Shown: positions 1 to 8,266 of the stretch, one piece after another
Layout of the letters: every line of letters begins with the position of its first letter
Position numbering within the stretch: position 1 is the stretch's first letter
Origin: a virus
Direction: 5' to 3' (one strand)
Length of the DNA: 34,297 bases
IMG/VR virus record: IMGVR_UViG_3300047462_000691
Location: 1-34,297 of that record
Made by a program: the position numbers and the translations under genes
Notes under the pieces: model-generated
The model's input: only the letters and a program-made list of their open reading frames with translations
What the model was told of the DNA's origin: nothing
Databases searched by the model: none

Positions 1-552
1 TCAGGGGCTCAGGTCACCCCACCAACTCAAGGGCTCCCCGGCGCAATCGACGCCAACCTGAAAGAAATGCTGCGTGTATAGCGGAGCGTTGACCGTGATT
101 TGATAGGCGACAGATTCCCCGTAAACCGGATCACCCGCACACATCACACCAACGTAGAACGGACTGAATGTTGTTATCGTGATGGCGTATCCAAGATTCG
201 CGGCATAATTCACAATTGATGGAATCGACAAAGACCCTTGCGGGAAACTCCCAGCAAATCTTGCAACCACCTGAGCCTGTCGAGCTTGGACGGTAGGGGA
301 CTCGCCTTGGCATGGGTCAGGAAGTCCTAATGACGCCTCCCAATCAGGCAGCAGATATTCAGTGCTTGCGGGATACGCATCGGCAATCAGACCCTCGGAA
401 CTCGCGCCAATCCGCTCATAGGTCGGAGCCAATGCGTTCACGGTCTGCACAAACACCGATTCCGGGTAGTCCTTTGGAAAGGCTATCCCATCCGGAAAGT
501 GATCGAGCAAGGCTTTCTGAAATGTGGCGAGGTCATAAGGATATACCGACAT
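1..552 (-). CDS. Mu gp48-like (YmfQ/DUF2313) baseplate/tail protein
   Basis: 183 residues. This is probably the YmfQ/DUF2313 tail protein that follows the gpJ-like baseplate protein in Mu-type tails and works at the baseplate, close to fibre attachment. Support is the family-like body (an N-terminal region ending near PDWEASLGLPDPC, then a QARQAQVVARF segment) and the late cysteine-containing segments near residues 138 and 169. Position also supports it: it starts 3 bases after the baseplate J gene ends and is last in the tail order. The start ATG is at 552; no Shine-Dalgarno sequence is visible and the upstream stop overlaps the leader. The stop codon is the first codon of the window, so whatever follows in the operon, usually a tail fibre, is not visible. 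Assignment rests on family resemblance and order. Confidence 0.8.
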   Translation of the reverse strand: MSVYPYDLATFQKALLDHFPDGIAFPKDYPESVFVQTVNALAPTYERIGASSEGLIADAYPASTEYLLPDWEASLGLPDPCQGESPTVQARQAQVVARFAGSFPQGSLSIPSIVNYAANLGYAITITTFSPFYVGVMCAGDPVYGESVAYQITVNAPLYTQHFFQVGVDCAGEPLSWWGDLSP

Positions 553-555
553 ATT

Positions 556-1683
556 TTATGACCACGTAACCGTGCCGACGGTAGGCAAGTAGCCAACTGG
601 AATCACAACATTGGTGGCTGGTGAGAGAAGCGTGTAATTGATTACCGAAGCTGTGCTTTCAATCGCTGAGGCAATGCCGCTTAGATAGAGCACCGAGCCT
701 AATGGCGACCCATTGACCACAAATAGCTCCGCAATAGAGGCAATTACCGCTGCTTGCAGTGCTGAGCTTGCAGGATTCAGACCTTGTATAGCGATGTTTA
801 TTGGCTGAGGTGTTGGAGCCGCTGAGAAAACCAACGTCGGCACCGGAGCCAATGGAAAAAGAAATGATGCAACAGCTTGTAGGTCGCCGGTTGCAAATGG
901 ATATGCCTGACGTGTCTCCGCATACGCAATTCCGCCGCTGCCAATTGGAAAGCCATTATTGGCGGCTTCTGAGATGTCAAACATGGTGTAGACCACGACG
1001 GTTCCCGGTCCAGCCCCTAAAGGGTTGACCCAACCGCGTGTGACTCCAGGAATTTGCAGTAGCCAATTACGAAAATCCGATGAATTTCCCCCCTGAGCAG
1101 GCGCGGCAAATTCGGCGAGCATCCGGCTTCGCAAGGAATCATCGGTTTCCTGATCAGCACCTCCGACAAGAGCGGTGACTAAAACACCTGTCGAACTCAC
1201 CCCGCCTATCGAGACCGTCAAGGTGAGCGTGGCACCTACAGGCGTATTGCCAGCACTGCCCGGCACAACAGCGTTGACGATAAGCGGTGTGGCGTCACCA
1301 ACCTGCCAGTCTGCGGCTGTGGTATATTGATAGCCATCAATGCGGCTAAGCAGGGTTCCAGCCGGGACATCAGTTCCGGCAACACCGGTGAGCATGACTT
1401 GACCCGTCGATGGCGTTGCATCTTCACGAAAGACCCTCTTAAAAGATGCCCAAGCGACAAGCCACTCTGAGGTGGCGGTTAGGGGCGTGGCTTGCAGAGA
1501 ATAATAGTCAATCAGCCCATACAGGTCATAGGACATGCCTGCGATAGCTTCGCTGGTATAACCAAGGTTTGAGATTGGCAAAAGAACACCACCGATTGGC
1601 AGATTGGCGGTGATGTCGGCTTTGGCTTGAGCCAATAAGGTGGTGAGGGTCGGTCGAGGATAAGGCACACGAAAACCAATCAA
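556..1683 (-). CDS. Baseplate J-like protein (Mu gp47 family)
   Basis: 375 residues, normal length for the baseplate J/Mu gp47 family, which forms the baseplate wedge of contractile tails. Visible family features: a central region with a GTDVPAGTLLSR-type strand, a VVPGSAGNTPVGA segment (about residues 137-149), and GGADQETDDSLRSRMLAEFA (about 194-213), the typical core of this family. The start is a TTG at 1683. A TAAATA box lies 12 bases upstream and there is no good Shine-Dalgarno sequence, so the exact start is less certain than the function. It sits between the gp46-like gene (21 bases upstream) and the gp48-like gene, the canonical Mu-type order. Confidence 0.93.
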   Translation of the reverse strand: MIGFRVPYPRPTLTTLLAQAKADITANLPIGGVLLPISNLGYTSEAIAGMSYDLYGLIDYYSLQATPLTATSEWLVAWASFKRVFREDATPSTGQVMLTGVAGTDVPAGTLLSRIDGYQYTTAADWQVGDATPLIVNAVVPGSAGNTPVGATLTLTVSIGGVSSTGVLVTALVGGADQETDDSLRSRMLAEFAAPAQGGNSSDFRNWLLQIPGVTRGWVNPLGAGPGTVVVYTMFDISEAANNGFPIGSGGIAYAETRQAYPFATGDLQAVASFLFPLAPVPTLVFSAAPTPQPINIAIQGLNPASSALQAAVIASIAELFVVNGSPLGSVLYLSGIASAIESTASVINYTLLSPATNVVIPVGYLPTVGTVTWS

Positions 1684-1704
1684 GAGATGATTGGTTATTT
1701 ATGG

Positions 1705-2154
1705 TTAGACGCCCGCCCAAGCTGTTTGGAACTGGAAGGTCTGCGCAGTCTGAATATTAGGTTGGAAAACTTGAACTGTGATGCCCATCGCATTTGCGCC
1801 AATGCGTGTGCAAACCACCGTGTAGCTCGACGCAATGCCATAGCTTGTGAGTGGCAATAGGGCTTCGTTGCAGTAGTCGGTTGCCTGTTTCAGCAAGGTT
1901 GAGGCGTTGGAAATGATCGAGTTATAGAGCATCCACAATCTTGAGCCAGCCGGCTGCGAATTGTAGCTGTCGCCCCAATATCCCCTTGGGTCATTCGTCA
2001 CATAATCTGGGGGTGCCCTGCGGTCTACAAACAGACACAGCATTACCATAGTCAGCAGGTCGGCACCTGATTGCAGGTCGCCGTTGCCAAACGTCCAATC
2101 TAAAGGCGGTAAGGTCGGATCATTGTCCGCGTTGATGACTGTCGAGATATCCAT
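1705..2154 (-). CDS. Mu gp46-like baseplate wedge protein
   Basis: 149 residues, the usual size of the GP46 family (baseplate wedge, related to T4 gp25). The pattern DWTFGNGDLQSGADLLTMVMLCLFVDRRA followed by a DPRGYWGDSY stretch is typical: an acidic start, a short helix, then a GxWGD loop. The start ATG at 2154 is preceded by a TAAATA box exactly 5 bases upstream. The first three bases of that box are the stop codon of the preceding spike gene. No Shine-Dalgarno sequence is present. It lies between the gp45-like spike and the baseplate J protein. Confidence 0.9.
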   Translation of the reverse strand: MDISTVINADNDPTLPPLDWTFGNGDLQSGADLLTMVMLCLFVDRRAPPDYVTNDPRGYWGDSYNSQPAGSRLWMLYNSIISNASTLLKQATDYCNEALLPLTSYGIASSYTVVCTRIGANAMGITVQVFQPNIQTAQTFQFQTAWAGV

Positions 2155-2159
2155 AGGCG

Positions 2160-2165
2160 TATTTA
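2160..2165 (-). promoter_or_regulatory. TAAATA box, 5 bases before the gp46-like start
   Basis: On the minus strand the box reads TAAATA and its TAA is also the stop of the spike gene. Five bases separate it from ATG 2154, and no Shine-Dalgarno sequence is present. It could be a late-promoter core or a translation signal; the sequence alone does not decide. Confidence 0.5.
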
Positions 2166-2759
2166 GGAACCATCATCGGGAGTGTTGTAGTCAGATACGG
2201 CGGTTCTGCCACCGCCCTCTTGAACACCCGTATGAGTATGATTGGCATCGAACTGTCTCATTTCTCTCAGGCTGTAGCTGGTGCCCGAGCTATGGTCGGT
2301 GATGTCACCAGTCACATCGAGATTGCCATTCACCTGCACAGTTGGAGCCGTGATATTCACGTTCCCAACTGAGGTGATATTGATCATCCCATTTGCGACA
2401 ATCTCGATATCCTGAGATGCAACCACCTTGATGAGTGTGCCGCCCTTGAAATAGAGCGAGTTGCCGGCATTGTCATAAAGTTGAACTTCGCCACTTGCCA
2501 TGCCGGTTGGGCGGAATCTTTGGTCATTCGACGCAATGAAGACACCATTGCTGTTGTCGCCTGCCAAGTTGACGGAGACATGATCACAGCCGACCAATGG
2601 CGAGCTTGCAAACCCATAGAGTTGCATGGAACTGGCGTCGCGTGTCTCGAATGGGCTGTGTTGCACCTGCACAAGCTGGACAAGCCCGCTTTCGTCAGCC
2701 GGGATGAGTGTCTTGCCGATTTTGACGGTGTGGATAGTGCGCAGGAAATCTTTGCTCAA
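2163..2759 (-). CDS. Baseplate spike / assembly protein V (Mu gp45 family)
   Basis: 198 residues. Mu gp45-type proteins form the trimeric membrane-piercing spike. The N-terminal OB-like part contains EVQLYDNAGNSLYFKGG (about residues 89-105). It is followed by short beta-repeats (ITSVGNVNITAPTVQVNGNL) and a DHSSGTSYSLREMRQFDANHTHTG tail, where the His-rich HTHTG is characteristic of these spikes. The start is TTG at 2759 in a TTGA overlap with the stop of the gp44-like gene, so translation is probably coupled to it. A protein starting at a later ATG would lose part of the N-terminal domain. Confidence 0.9.
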   Translation of the reverse strand: MSKDFLRTIHTVKIGKTLIPADESGLVQLVQVQHSPFETRDASSMQLYGFASSPLVGCDHVSVNLAGDNSNGVFIASNDQRFRPTGMASGEVQLYDNAGNSLYFKGGTLIKVVASQDIEIVANGMINITSVGNVNITAPTVQVNGNLDVTGDITDHSSGTSYSLREMRQFDANHTHTGVQEGGGRTAVSDYNTPDDGS

Positions 2760-3913
2760 GAGGCACCCCCATACGGGTTGATGGTGCCACCACCTGGATT
2801 CTGCGAATCACTAATCGCTTGCTGCAATGTCCAAGGGAACTGAGTAAGGTTTGTTGGTTCGATACTGAAGGCTGAGGGCGGCATACAGGTCAAGTCTGCC
2901 GTTGTCCCGTTGGTCAAATCACGTCGAAATGTAACCTCGGATATCAACCATTGGGCATTGACCAGCTTCAAGCTTGGGATGTTCAAGGTTATGAGTGCGT
3001 TGATTTCCCATAGCTTGCCTGTGTTATCCCGCCAGCTATCCACGGTAGCCCGCAAAATCTGTGATCTTCCAAAGCGGCGGTTCTTTTCGAAATCCGCGCG
3101 CGATTGGCTGAGGTCGGAGCCGTCATGATCACTTACGGTTTGTTCACTGACAATGCCGAGCGGGCGATAGCGTTTGACATCTGCGTCAGTGGCTTTGCCA
3201 TGAAAGAAAACGGATGCGCCCATCTCGGCAGCCTTGCCATCTGACAAGGTATAGACTGATTGCCAAACTACGTCATATTCCGAAAAGCGATCCGCCATGC
3301 TGTATGCACAGGAACCACGTTCCAGATTGATACCTTCGGTAATTCCGCTATTCATTTTGGAATTGCCAACTGTGTTCAAAACTAATGACCCGTCTGTGTC
3401 GTCATATACGAGCCAGCCCACGCCATTCCATCTTGCAATTCTGTCAACAATCTGAAATGGGGTCTCTCCAAAATTTGAGACAAACAGCGGAATGACTGGA
3501 CCATCTGAGCCGGTCAGATTTTTGACATTGATTTTGAACGGCGCTGCCAGTTGCTGCGCTATCGATGGCAGACTTACCCGATTCAATTGGTTGTAGTTTT
3601 GGATGAGGGCGGAGCAATCATGCAGGTCTTCGCATAGCGACCTACCAGTGATTGCGACTGTGTGATTGTTCTTGTCGATTTCCGGGATATAATCGTCAAT
3701 CCACCCGGTCAGCACCAAGTCATCACCAAGTTTGACCTGACAGGCAGCGCCCGGCGGAAGGATCACGGTTGACGGTGAACCATTCAGCTTCTCAGTCGCA
3801 CTGATAAAGAAATCCGATGGAAAATGCTCCAAGCCACGGGTGACGGATATATCCATCCAACCGGTGAAATCGACGCCTCCTACGGTGATTGTCAAAATAT
3901 CTGGACTGGTCAT
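2756..3913 (-). CDS. Baseplate hub protein (Mu gp44/P family)
   Basis: 385 residues, normal for the Mu gp44 family, a structural relative of T4 gp27 that forms the central hub carrying the spike. The N-terminus (TITVGGVDFTGWMDISVTRGLEHFPSDF) and the segment FQIVDRIARWNGVGWLVYDDTDGSLVLNTV (about residues 154-183) match the hub fold. The C-terminal half has the usual ITLNIPSLKLVNAQWLI strand pattern. The start ATG at 3913 overlaps the upstream stop by ATGA, and its own stop overlaps the TTG of the spike gene. Function is well supported by order and sequence. Confidence 0.9.
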   Translation of the reverse strand: MTSPDILTITVGGVDFTGWMDISVTRGLEHFPSDFFISATEKLNGSPSTVILPPGAACQVKLGDDLVLTGWIDDYIPEIDKNNHTVAITGRSLCEDLHDCSALIQNYNQLNRVSLPSIAQQLAAPFKINVKNLTGSDGPVIPLFVSNFGETPFQIVDRIARWNGVGWLVYDDTDGSLVLNTVGNSKMNSGITEGINLERGSCAYSMADRFSEYDVVWQSVYTLSDGKAAEMGASVFFHGKATDADVKRYRPLGIVSEQTVSDHDGSDLSQSRADFEKNRRFGRSQILRATVDSWRDNTGKLWEINALITLNIPSLKLVNAQWLISEVTFRRDLTNGTTADLTCMPPSAFSIEPTNLTQFPWTLQQAISDSQNPGGGTINPYGGAS

Positions 3914-4473
3914 TTGGACAGCACATTCACGACAAGCGGCATCTGACCCGGAAAGGGCGCATCCGGGTTGCGGGAGAGAATCTCATCCCCACGGGTGGCA
4001 TCGCCATAAAGCCTGTAGGCAATGACCTTGGCAGGTTTCCCGCCAAAGGTGGTTGTGGCGTCGGGCAGCATAGCGCCACGGGTCTGTAGGTCGCTTACAA
4101 CAGCCGCTCGGAGCACTCTTAGGGCTTGGTAGGTGCTGGTATCCCCGATATCGGCGGCATAGATGACTTCCGCGTCATAGAGCGGCGTCACCAACGCCAG
4201 CACCTGCGCGGCATCTTCTATGGATTGCGGGTTATAGGCGGCTGTGGCGTTCGCCAGGGCAGCCAAGGCACTCCGCCTTGCAAGGGCTGCTGTGGCGGCA
4301 GTCACGGTCTGCACATAGCCTCCTATGGTCGTAACCGAGGGGGGAGCCGATGCCGTGAAGCTCGCCATCCCGACCAACAGACGAATTTGGTCAGCGGGAT
4401 CATTTGCCGAACTCCGGTTAAGCTCATCGGCTGCCTGTAGGGCTGCCACGAAATTGTCGGTGATATTGGTCAT
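3910..4473 (-). CDS. C-terminal half of a split DNA circularisation protein (Mu gpN-like)
   Basis: 187 residues. The C-terminal motif VIAYRLYGDATRGDEILSRNPDAPFPGQMP (about residues 150-179) is the typical end of Mu gpN-type DNA circularisation/baseplate proteins. Here it is on its own ORF rather than fused to the N-terminal domain. The first half is helix-rich and Ala-rich. The gene starts with an ATGA overlap with the gene carrying the N-terminal domain. The two products together (277 + 187 residues) come close to the length expected for a single gpN. It may be an evolutionary fission or a sequencing frameshift; the clean ATGA overlap favours a real split. Confidence 0.75.
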   Translation of the reverse strand: MTNITDNFVAALQAADELNRSSANDPADQIRLLVGMASFTASAPPSVTTIGGYVQTVTAATAALARRSALAALANATAAYNPQSIEDAAQVLALVTPLYDAEVIYAADIGDTSTYQALRVLRAAVVSDLQTRGAMLPDATTTFGGKPAKVIAYRLYGDATRGDEILSRNPDAPFPGQMPLVVNVLSK

Positions 4474-5303
4474 AGCGAGGATGCGAAACTGGAAACTGAA
4501 TTATATGCGGAGATAACGTCGGTGCGCGTTGTGGTCGCCAACGCCATTGCCGAATTGACGCCAGATTCCAATGCTCGAACATCAGTTAATCCGGTCTTAA
4601 TCAGGTTCAAACCTTGTTGGGGTGCCGATAGGAAGCCATTACCATATCGACCAAATGACAATCTGCCTCCGGTTACGATATTGCCCACACCCTTGACCAA
4701 GTTCACGGCTCGGGTGGCATCATTTAGCAATCTCTGCGCTTGGTTCACATATTTGGAAACTGTGTCTACCACCGCGTTGACTGACCGTTCACCTGATTTA
4801 ATAGCGGCTCCAACCTCACTGAAAAAATCGTCAGAGGATGCATCTTTGAGAGATGCGGCTGCGCCTACCACGGTTGATTGCGTATTGGTGAGGGCAATTG
4901 GCGTGAGGTTTTGAATGTTTTGATTGGCTACAGCTATGAACTGCAAGTCCATAGATACGACTCGCCCTTCTCGCCAATCTTCGCTAAAGCCCGCGCCAAT
5001 CAGATTAGCGTCGAATGTGCCTAAGCTTGGATGGACAAGCTGCCCAGCGCCCTTGATGCGGCATTGTGCTTTGAAATAATCGCGCTGTTCATAGACATTA
5101 TCACCGATAAGAAAACCCCGAATGGTGATGATTTCAGTTTGCAACCCGAGGTCCTCGACGAAACAGGTGTCTCGATTTGGATACTCATGAGTCACCGTGC
5201 GCCGCCCAACGCCGCGCTCTGCGCCCTCTTCCATGGCGAAGCCCTGCCCACGCCAAGAGCCGTGTTGAAGGGTTTGTCCAAAAGGGGTGTCTACGAAAGG
5301 CAT
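4470..5303 (-). CDS. DNA circularisation protein, N-terminal domain (Mu gpN-like)
   Basis: 277 residues. The first 120 residues are a clear DNA_circ_N domain: MPFVDTPFG start, RRTVTHEYPNRDTCFVEDLG, IRGFLIGDNVYEQRD, and GAGQLVHPSLGTF. Family members were named for DNA circularisation but act as tail/baseplate components next to the tape measure protein. The C-terminal part is a low-complexity helical region with VNQAQRLLNDATRAVNLVKG. The start ATG at 5303 is preceded by a TAAATA box 5 bases upstream, overlapping the tape measure stop codon. The usual C-terminal domain is encoded by the next gene. Confidence 0.88.
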   Translation of the reverse strand: MPFVDTPFGQTLQHGSWRGQGFAMEEGAERGVGRRTVTHEYPNRDTCFVEDLGLQTEIITIRGFLIGDNVYEQRDYFKAQCRIKGAGQLVHPSLGTFDANLIGAGFSEDWREGRVVSMDLQFIAVANQNIQNLTPIALTNTQSTVVGAAASLKDASSDDFFSEVGAAIKSGERSVNAVVDTVSKYVNQAQRLLNDATRAVNLVKGVGNIVTGGRLSFGRYGNGFLSAPQQGLNLIKTGLTDVRALESGVNSAMALATTTRTDVISAYNSVSSFASSL

Positions 5304-5308
5304 GAGTA

Positions 5309-5314
5309 TATTTA
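5309..5314 (-). promoter_or_regulatory. TAAATA box, 5 bases before the gpN-like start
   Basis: Minus-strand TAAATA, sharing its TAA with the tape measure stop. Five bases (TACTC) separate it from ATG 5303. There is no Shine-Dalgarno sequence. Confidence 0.5.
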
Positions 5315-7375
5315 GGGACTTGGACCGAATGGCAGTGGCGCTGATACCCGAGGTGCGCCAGTGGTGACATTGCCTTTGCTCTTGACGTTCGCAGTGGTGC
5401 CCGGCGGAGCCCCATTAAGGTCAACCTGCACATGCACGGTGCTATCCGAACCGCCAGACACACCACCCGGCGTATTGGCTCCGGTGAATGGCAATGCTCC
5501 GGATGTGGGTGCCTTCCATGCGTCACCAGTTTGCGGGACAAGCTGATTCCTTGAGCCCGGCGGAGCAACCTTGCGCATGTAATCTCTGGTCTCCGTAATC
5601 GGAAACGAGTTCATGAAGTCAGCTTCGCTGATCTCGCCCTTACGCGGATCACCCAAGGCACCAAGCATTTCATCCATCTTGCCCGGTCCAGCATTGTAGG
5701 CACCTGCTGTGAGCATCGGCGTTTTATACTTCTGCGAGAGTTCTTGGTAATAAAGGTGTCCAAGGTTCTTGTTGTAATCAGCGTCCGTCTTGTACTTGTT
5801 TTCATCCCAAGCGATACCGTTCTTGAGGGCTGTCTCTCTCGCAGTTGCGGGCATAACCTGTGCAACGCCGATAGCGCCAGCGGATGAGGTCAATGGCTTA
5901 CCATCAGCACCAAATTGCTTACCGCCGCTTTCCTGATTGATCATCCGGTTCCACGTCTCATCAAAAGATGAGGTCGGAGCCATAGCTGCGGTATTGGCTC
6001 CGCTTGGTGCAGCGGTTGCAGAATCTGCGGATATGCGCCGTCGCTGATTGTAGTCTTCGAGCACTTTTCCGCTGCCATTCTCAGCAGCCTTGTTCCCGAG
6101 ATAAACCATGGTGGCTGCGGCTATAACCGGCACAAACGGCAAGATTGCTGAGACCGCGCCACCCAGCGCAGTGCCGCCAGCTACAGCTTCACCTGCACCA
6201 GAGGCAACACCCTCAGCCGCCGCAGCCCCCTTCCCAAGCAGGGAAAGCCCGCGTGTGGCTGCGACAATGCCGGCAATGTTGGCTCCAAAAGCAACCACAC
6301 TGGCGGCTGCACTAACACCTTTGCCGACCAACCACAGTTCGAATAGGTCTTTGCAGACATTCTCCAAGCCGCCAAATGTGTCTATCAGCTTGGATACCTT
6401 GTCTATCCAATGGTCGATGCCATCACCCACGGAATGCCAATTTATGCCTTCGATCCATTTGCTGAATCTGTCTATCCATTCGCCGAATTTAGAGGCTACA
6501 GCGTCGCGATTGGTCGCAATCAGGTCTGATAGGAAATCGAGTAATTTGGATGCGGCTGGGGCTGCCCTTTCAGATATGGACATGCCAAAGCCTTCAACAG
6601 CCAATGTCATCTTGGCTTGGCTGAATCGGAAGTCTTCGAGGTTCTTCGCACCTTCCGTATTGATCAGCCCATATTTCTCGGTGAGCTTGCGATTGCGGTC
6701 TAAGGCTTCGCTGCCCTGATTGATAATAGGCAGCATGCTTTCCGAGGCACCTTGGAAGATCATGGCTGCCAAGGCGGCTTGCTGCGTTGGATTCTTGATA
6801 GCGCGCAAGGCATCGATGGCTTGTGGCAGCGCGTCTTTGAGGTCAATTGCGCCAGAGGCAGTGCGTTTGATCTGAATGTGCAGCAGTTGGAAGGCTTGAG
6901 CGGCTTCTACATTCGAGCCGTTGATAGCTCCCTGCATGGTATCAGCCAAGGCTTTCAGCCCGGCTGTCATGTTATCCGACGATACTCCCGCGAGCTTGGC
7001 TGCGTTCTGGTAGCTCTGAAGCTGGGTGTTGGTCATGCCAAGGCGACGTGCGGTATTGGTTAGCTGATTGCTCCAATCCGCGAAACCTGCGGTAGCTCGA
7101 TAAAGCCCTGCGAGACTGGCAGCACCTGTCAAAGTACCCAATGGTGCTATGATTTTGCTGACTGCACTTGCGGTGTTGAGGGCTGTTCGTCCGAGGTTGC
7201 CTAAGCCATCTCTGACCTTGTTCAAGCCTGAGAGTTCGCCAAATCGCGACATTTCTTTTGCAAGTCTCTTGGCGGGTGCCTGAGCTTGCATCATGGATTT
7301 GTTTAAGTTTTTGAAAACCTTGGTGGCGTTGTCAGTCGCCTTGATATTGATCGAATATGCGCCATTTGCAGCCAT
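5312..7375 (-). CDS. Tail tape measure protein with C-terminal lytic transglycosylase domain
   Basis: 687 residues. The N-terminal 350 residues look like a Mu-type tape measure protein: a short start (SINIKATDNATKVFKNLNKS), then long helices with LSGLNKVRDGLGNLGRTALN. Hydrophobic, Ala/Gly-rich segments span about 355-430. Residues 470-605 form an SLT lytic transglycosylase domain: ESGG with the probable catalytic Glu482, GVAQVMPAT at about 503-511, and TAGAYNAGPG at 556-565. It sets tail length and probably opens peptidoglycan during DNA entry. The start ATG at 7375 has an AGGA at suitable spacing. It follows the frameshifted chaperone gene, as expected. No separate endolysin was found, so this is the only recognisable muralytic domain in the window. 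Confidence 0.93.
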   Translation of the reverse strand: MAANGAYSINIKATDNATKVFKNLNKSMMQAQAPAKRLAKEMSRFGELSGLNKVRDGLGNLGRTALNTASAVSKIIAPLGTLTGAASLAGLYRATAGFADWSNQLTNTARRLGMTNTQLQSYQNAAKLAGVSSDNMTAGLKALADTMQGAINGSNVEAAQAFQLLHIQIKRTASGAIDLKDALPQAIDALRAIKNPTQQAALAAMIFQGASESMLPIINQGSEALDRNRKLTEKYGLINTEGAKNLEDFRFSQAKMTLAVEGFGMSISERAAPAASKLLDFLSDLIATNRDAVASKFGEWIDRFSKWIEGINWHSVGDGIDHWIDKVSKLIDTFGGLENVCKDLFELWLVGKGVSAAASVVAFGANIAGIVAATRGLSLLGKGAAAAEGVASGAGEAVAGGTALGGAVSAILPFVPVIAAATMVYLGNKAAENGSGKVLEDYNQRRRISADSATAAPSGANTAAMAPTSSFDETWNRMINQESGGKQFGADGKPLTSSAGAIGVAQVMPATARETALKNGIAWDENKYKTDADYNKNLGHLYYQELSQKYKTPMLTAGAYNAGPGKMDEMLGALGDPRKGEISEADFMNSFPITETRDYMRKVAPPGSRNQLVPQTGDAWKAPTSGALPFTGANTPGGVSGGSDSTVHVQVDLNGAPPGTTANVKSKGNVTTGAPRVSAPLPFGPSP

Positions 7376-7381
7376 TGCAGA

Positions 7382-7830
7382 TTATCCTATTTTTGCTCTG
7401 GCTGGAACTTGCCTTTCGAACTGATGCTGAAACCACCATTGAAGTTGGGTAATTGTCAGCTTCCAGACTGACCCTTCACCGATGAGCGGAAGGTGATTAC
7501 GTTCGGTTATGTCGATGCAGATAGACTCCCAGTCTCCGGGGAGTCTTCCAGAAAACCCGAGACATATTCTGCCGCCTCTTTGAACTTCCTATGCGGTAAT
7601 GCCTTGATCACAATTTCTGCGGTGTTCGAGCAACGCGCTACCAGTGTGATACTCGCTTGGATGCTGCCATGAGCGGTGCCGTCAAAGTGTTTCGATTGAA
7701 CCAACACATCTTCGATGGTGGGCTCCCTCAAAGTGAGCTTGGAGTGATGCTTGCCAGCCACGGTGACATCAATGTCCATTTCATAGGACAGTGGCGCAAT
7801 TGGGCTGAGCTTCGCGTGTGGAAGGTTCAT
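7382..7830 (-). CDS. Tail assembly chaperone, long product made by -1 frameshift
   Basis: Reading the gp41-like gene from ATG 7830 for 93 codons to the GGGTTTT heptamer, then shifting -1, gives a 149-residue fusion ending at TAA 7384-7382. The 56 residues after the shift include DWESICIDITER, HLPLIGEGSVWKL and QLQWWF, a coherent tail-assembly sequence with no stop. This reading frame fills the gap between the short chaperone gene and the tape measure gene. It parallels the G/GT pair of lambda and the E/E' pair of P2. The frameshift is an inference from the open frame and the slippery site; efficiency cannot be judged. Confidence 0.8.
7507..7830 (-). CDS. Tail assembly chaperone, short product (Mu gp41/P2 gpE-like)
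   Basis: 107 residues from ATG 7830. The ORF is open further upstream to 7917, but GGAG lies 8 bases before 7830 and the upstream extension would overlap the tube gene. The body has EMDIDVTVAGKHHSKLTLREPTIEDVLV, typical of the E/gp41/gp14 chaperone family, which coats the tape measure protein during tail assembly. It ends at TAA 7509-7507, 14 codons past a slippery site that yields the long form. It lies between tube and tape measure genes, the invariant place for this gene. Confidence 0.85.
   Translation of the reverse strand: MNLPHAKLSPIAPLSYEMDIDVTVAGKHHSKLTLREPTIEDVLVQSKHFDGTAHGSIQASITLVARCSNTAEIVIKALPHRKFKEAAEYVSGFLEDSPETGSLSAST
7552..7558 (-). promoter_or_regulatory. Programmed -1 frameshift site G GGT TTT
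   Basis: The minus strand reads tcG GGT TTT ctg in the chaperone frame, a canonical X XXY YYZ heptamer. After a one-base slip the P-site codon becomes GGG and the A-site codon stays TTT. The -1 frame is then open for 56 codons. No clear downstream stem-loop was worked out by eye. Confidence 0.78.
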
Positions 7831-7832
7831 TT

Positions 7833-8204
7833 TCAGTTCTCCGTCACCGACGCAGACTCGAAGCGCACATCGAAGGTGGCTTCCGAGGAGTTGACTTCTT
7901 GCACAGCCACGCACCATGCGTTTGTCGCTGTAATTTGTTTGCCGTTTGCCTGATAGACAATCACGGTGCTGAAGGTCATCGAGTTGAAGTCTTTGACGGT
8001 CAAGGCTTGGTTATCCAAGAGCTTGGCACTGATAAAGCCTTCGGTTGGCATGTCGATATACCCAAAGACGCCTGACAGACCCTTCTTTGTTTCGCGAGAT
8101 ACCGAGCTTGGCGACCACACCACATCGGAAACCACGTCATACGGAGTTCCGTCGATGGTCAGGGTGGTAACGCCACCAACTAATCTTGTATTTGATCCAC
8201 TCAT
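7833..8204 (-). CDS. Tail tube protein (Mu gpM family)
   Basis: 123 residues, the normal size of Mu-type tail tube proteins, which stack into the inner tube inside the sheath. Family features: RLVGGVTTLTIDGTPYDVVSDVVWSPS at the N-terminus, ETKKGLSGVFGYIDMPTEGFISAKL in the middle, and a beta-rich C-terminus ending in ATFDVRFES. The start ATG at 8204 has GGA 8 bases upstream. It directly follows the sheath gene and precedes the chaperone gene with two bases between stop and start. Confidence 0.92.
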   Translation of the reverse strand: MSGSNTRLVGGVTTLTIDGTPYDVVSDVVWSPSSVSRETKKGLSGVFGYIDMPTEGFISAKLLDNQALTVKDFNSMTFSTVIVYQANGKQITATNAWCVAVQEVNSSEATFDVRFESASVTEN

Positions 8205-8226
8205 TTAATCATTCCATTTTAGGAAA

Positions 8227-8247
8227 CCGACGCAATCACTGCGTTGG
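8227..8247 (-). other. Small hairpin between sheath and tube genes
   Basis: Arms of 8 bases (CCGACGCA and TGCGTTGG on the plus strand) enclose a 5-base loop. There is one G-U pair in plus-strand RNA and one mismatch in minus-strand RNA. No T-run follows, so it is not a clear terminator; an mRNA-processing or stabilising role for the abundant sheath/tube messages is possible. A TAAATA box lies beside it at 8256-8261. Confidence 0.35.
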
Positions 8248-8266
8248 CTTTGGGTTATTTACGCGA

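Noticed and set aside
6108-6719. Plus-strand ORF of 203 codons
   Set aside because: Antisense to the tape measure gene; Ala/Pro-rich shadow composition.
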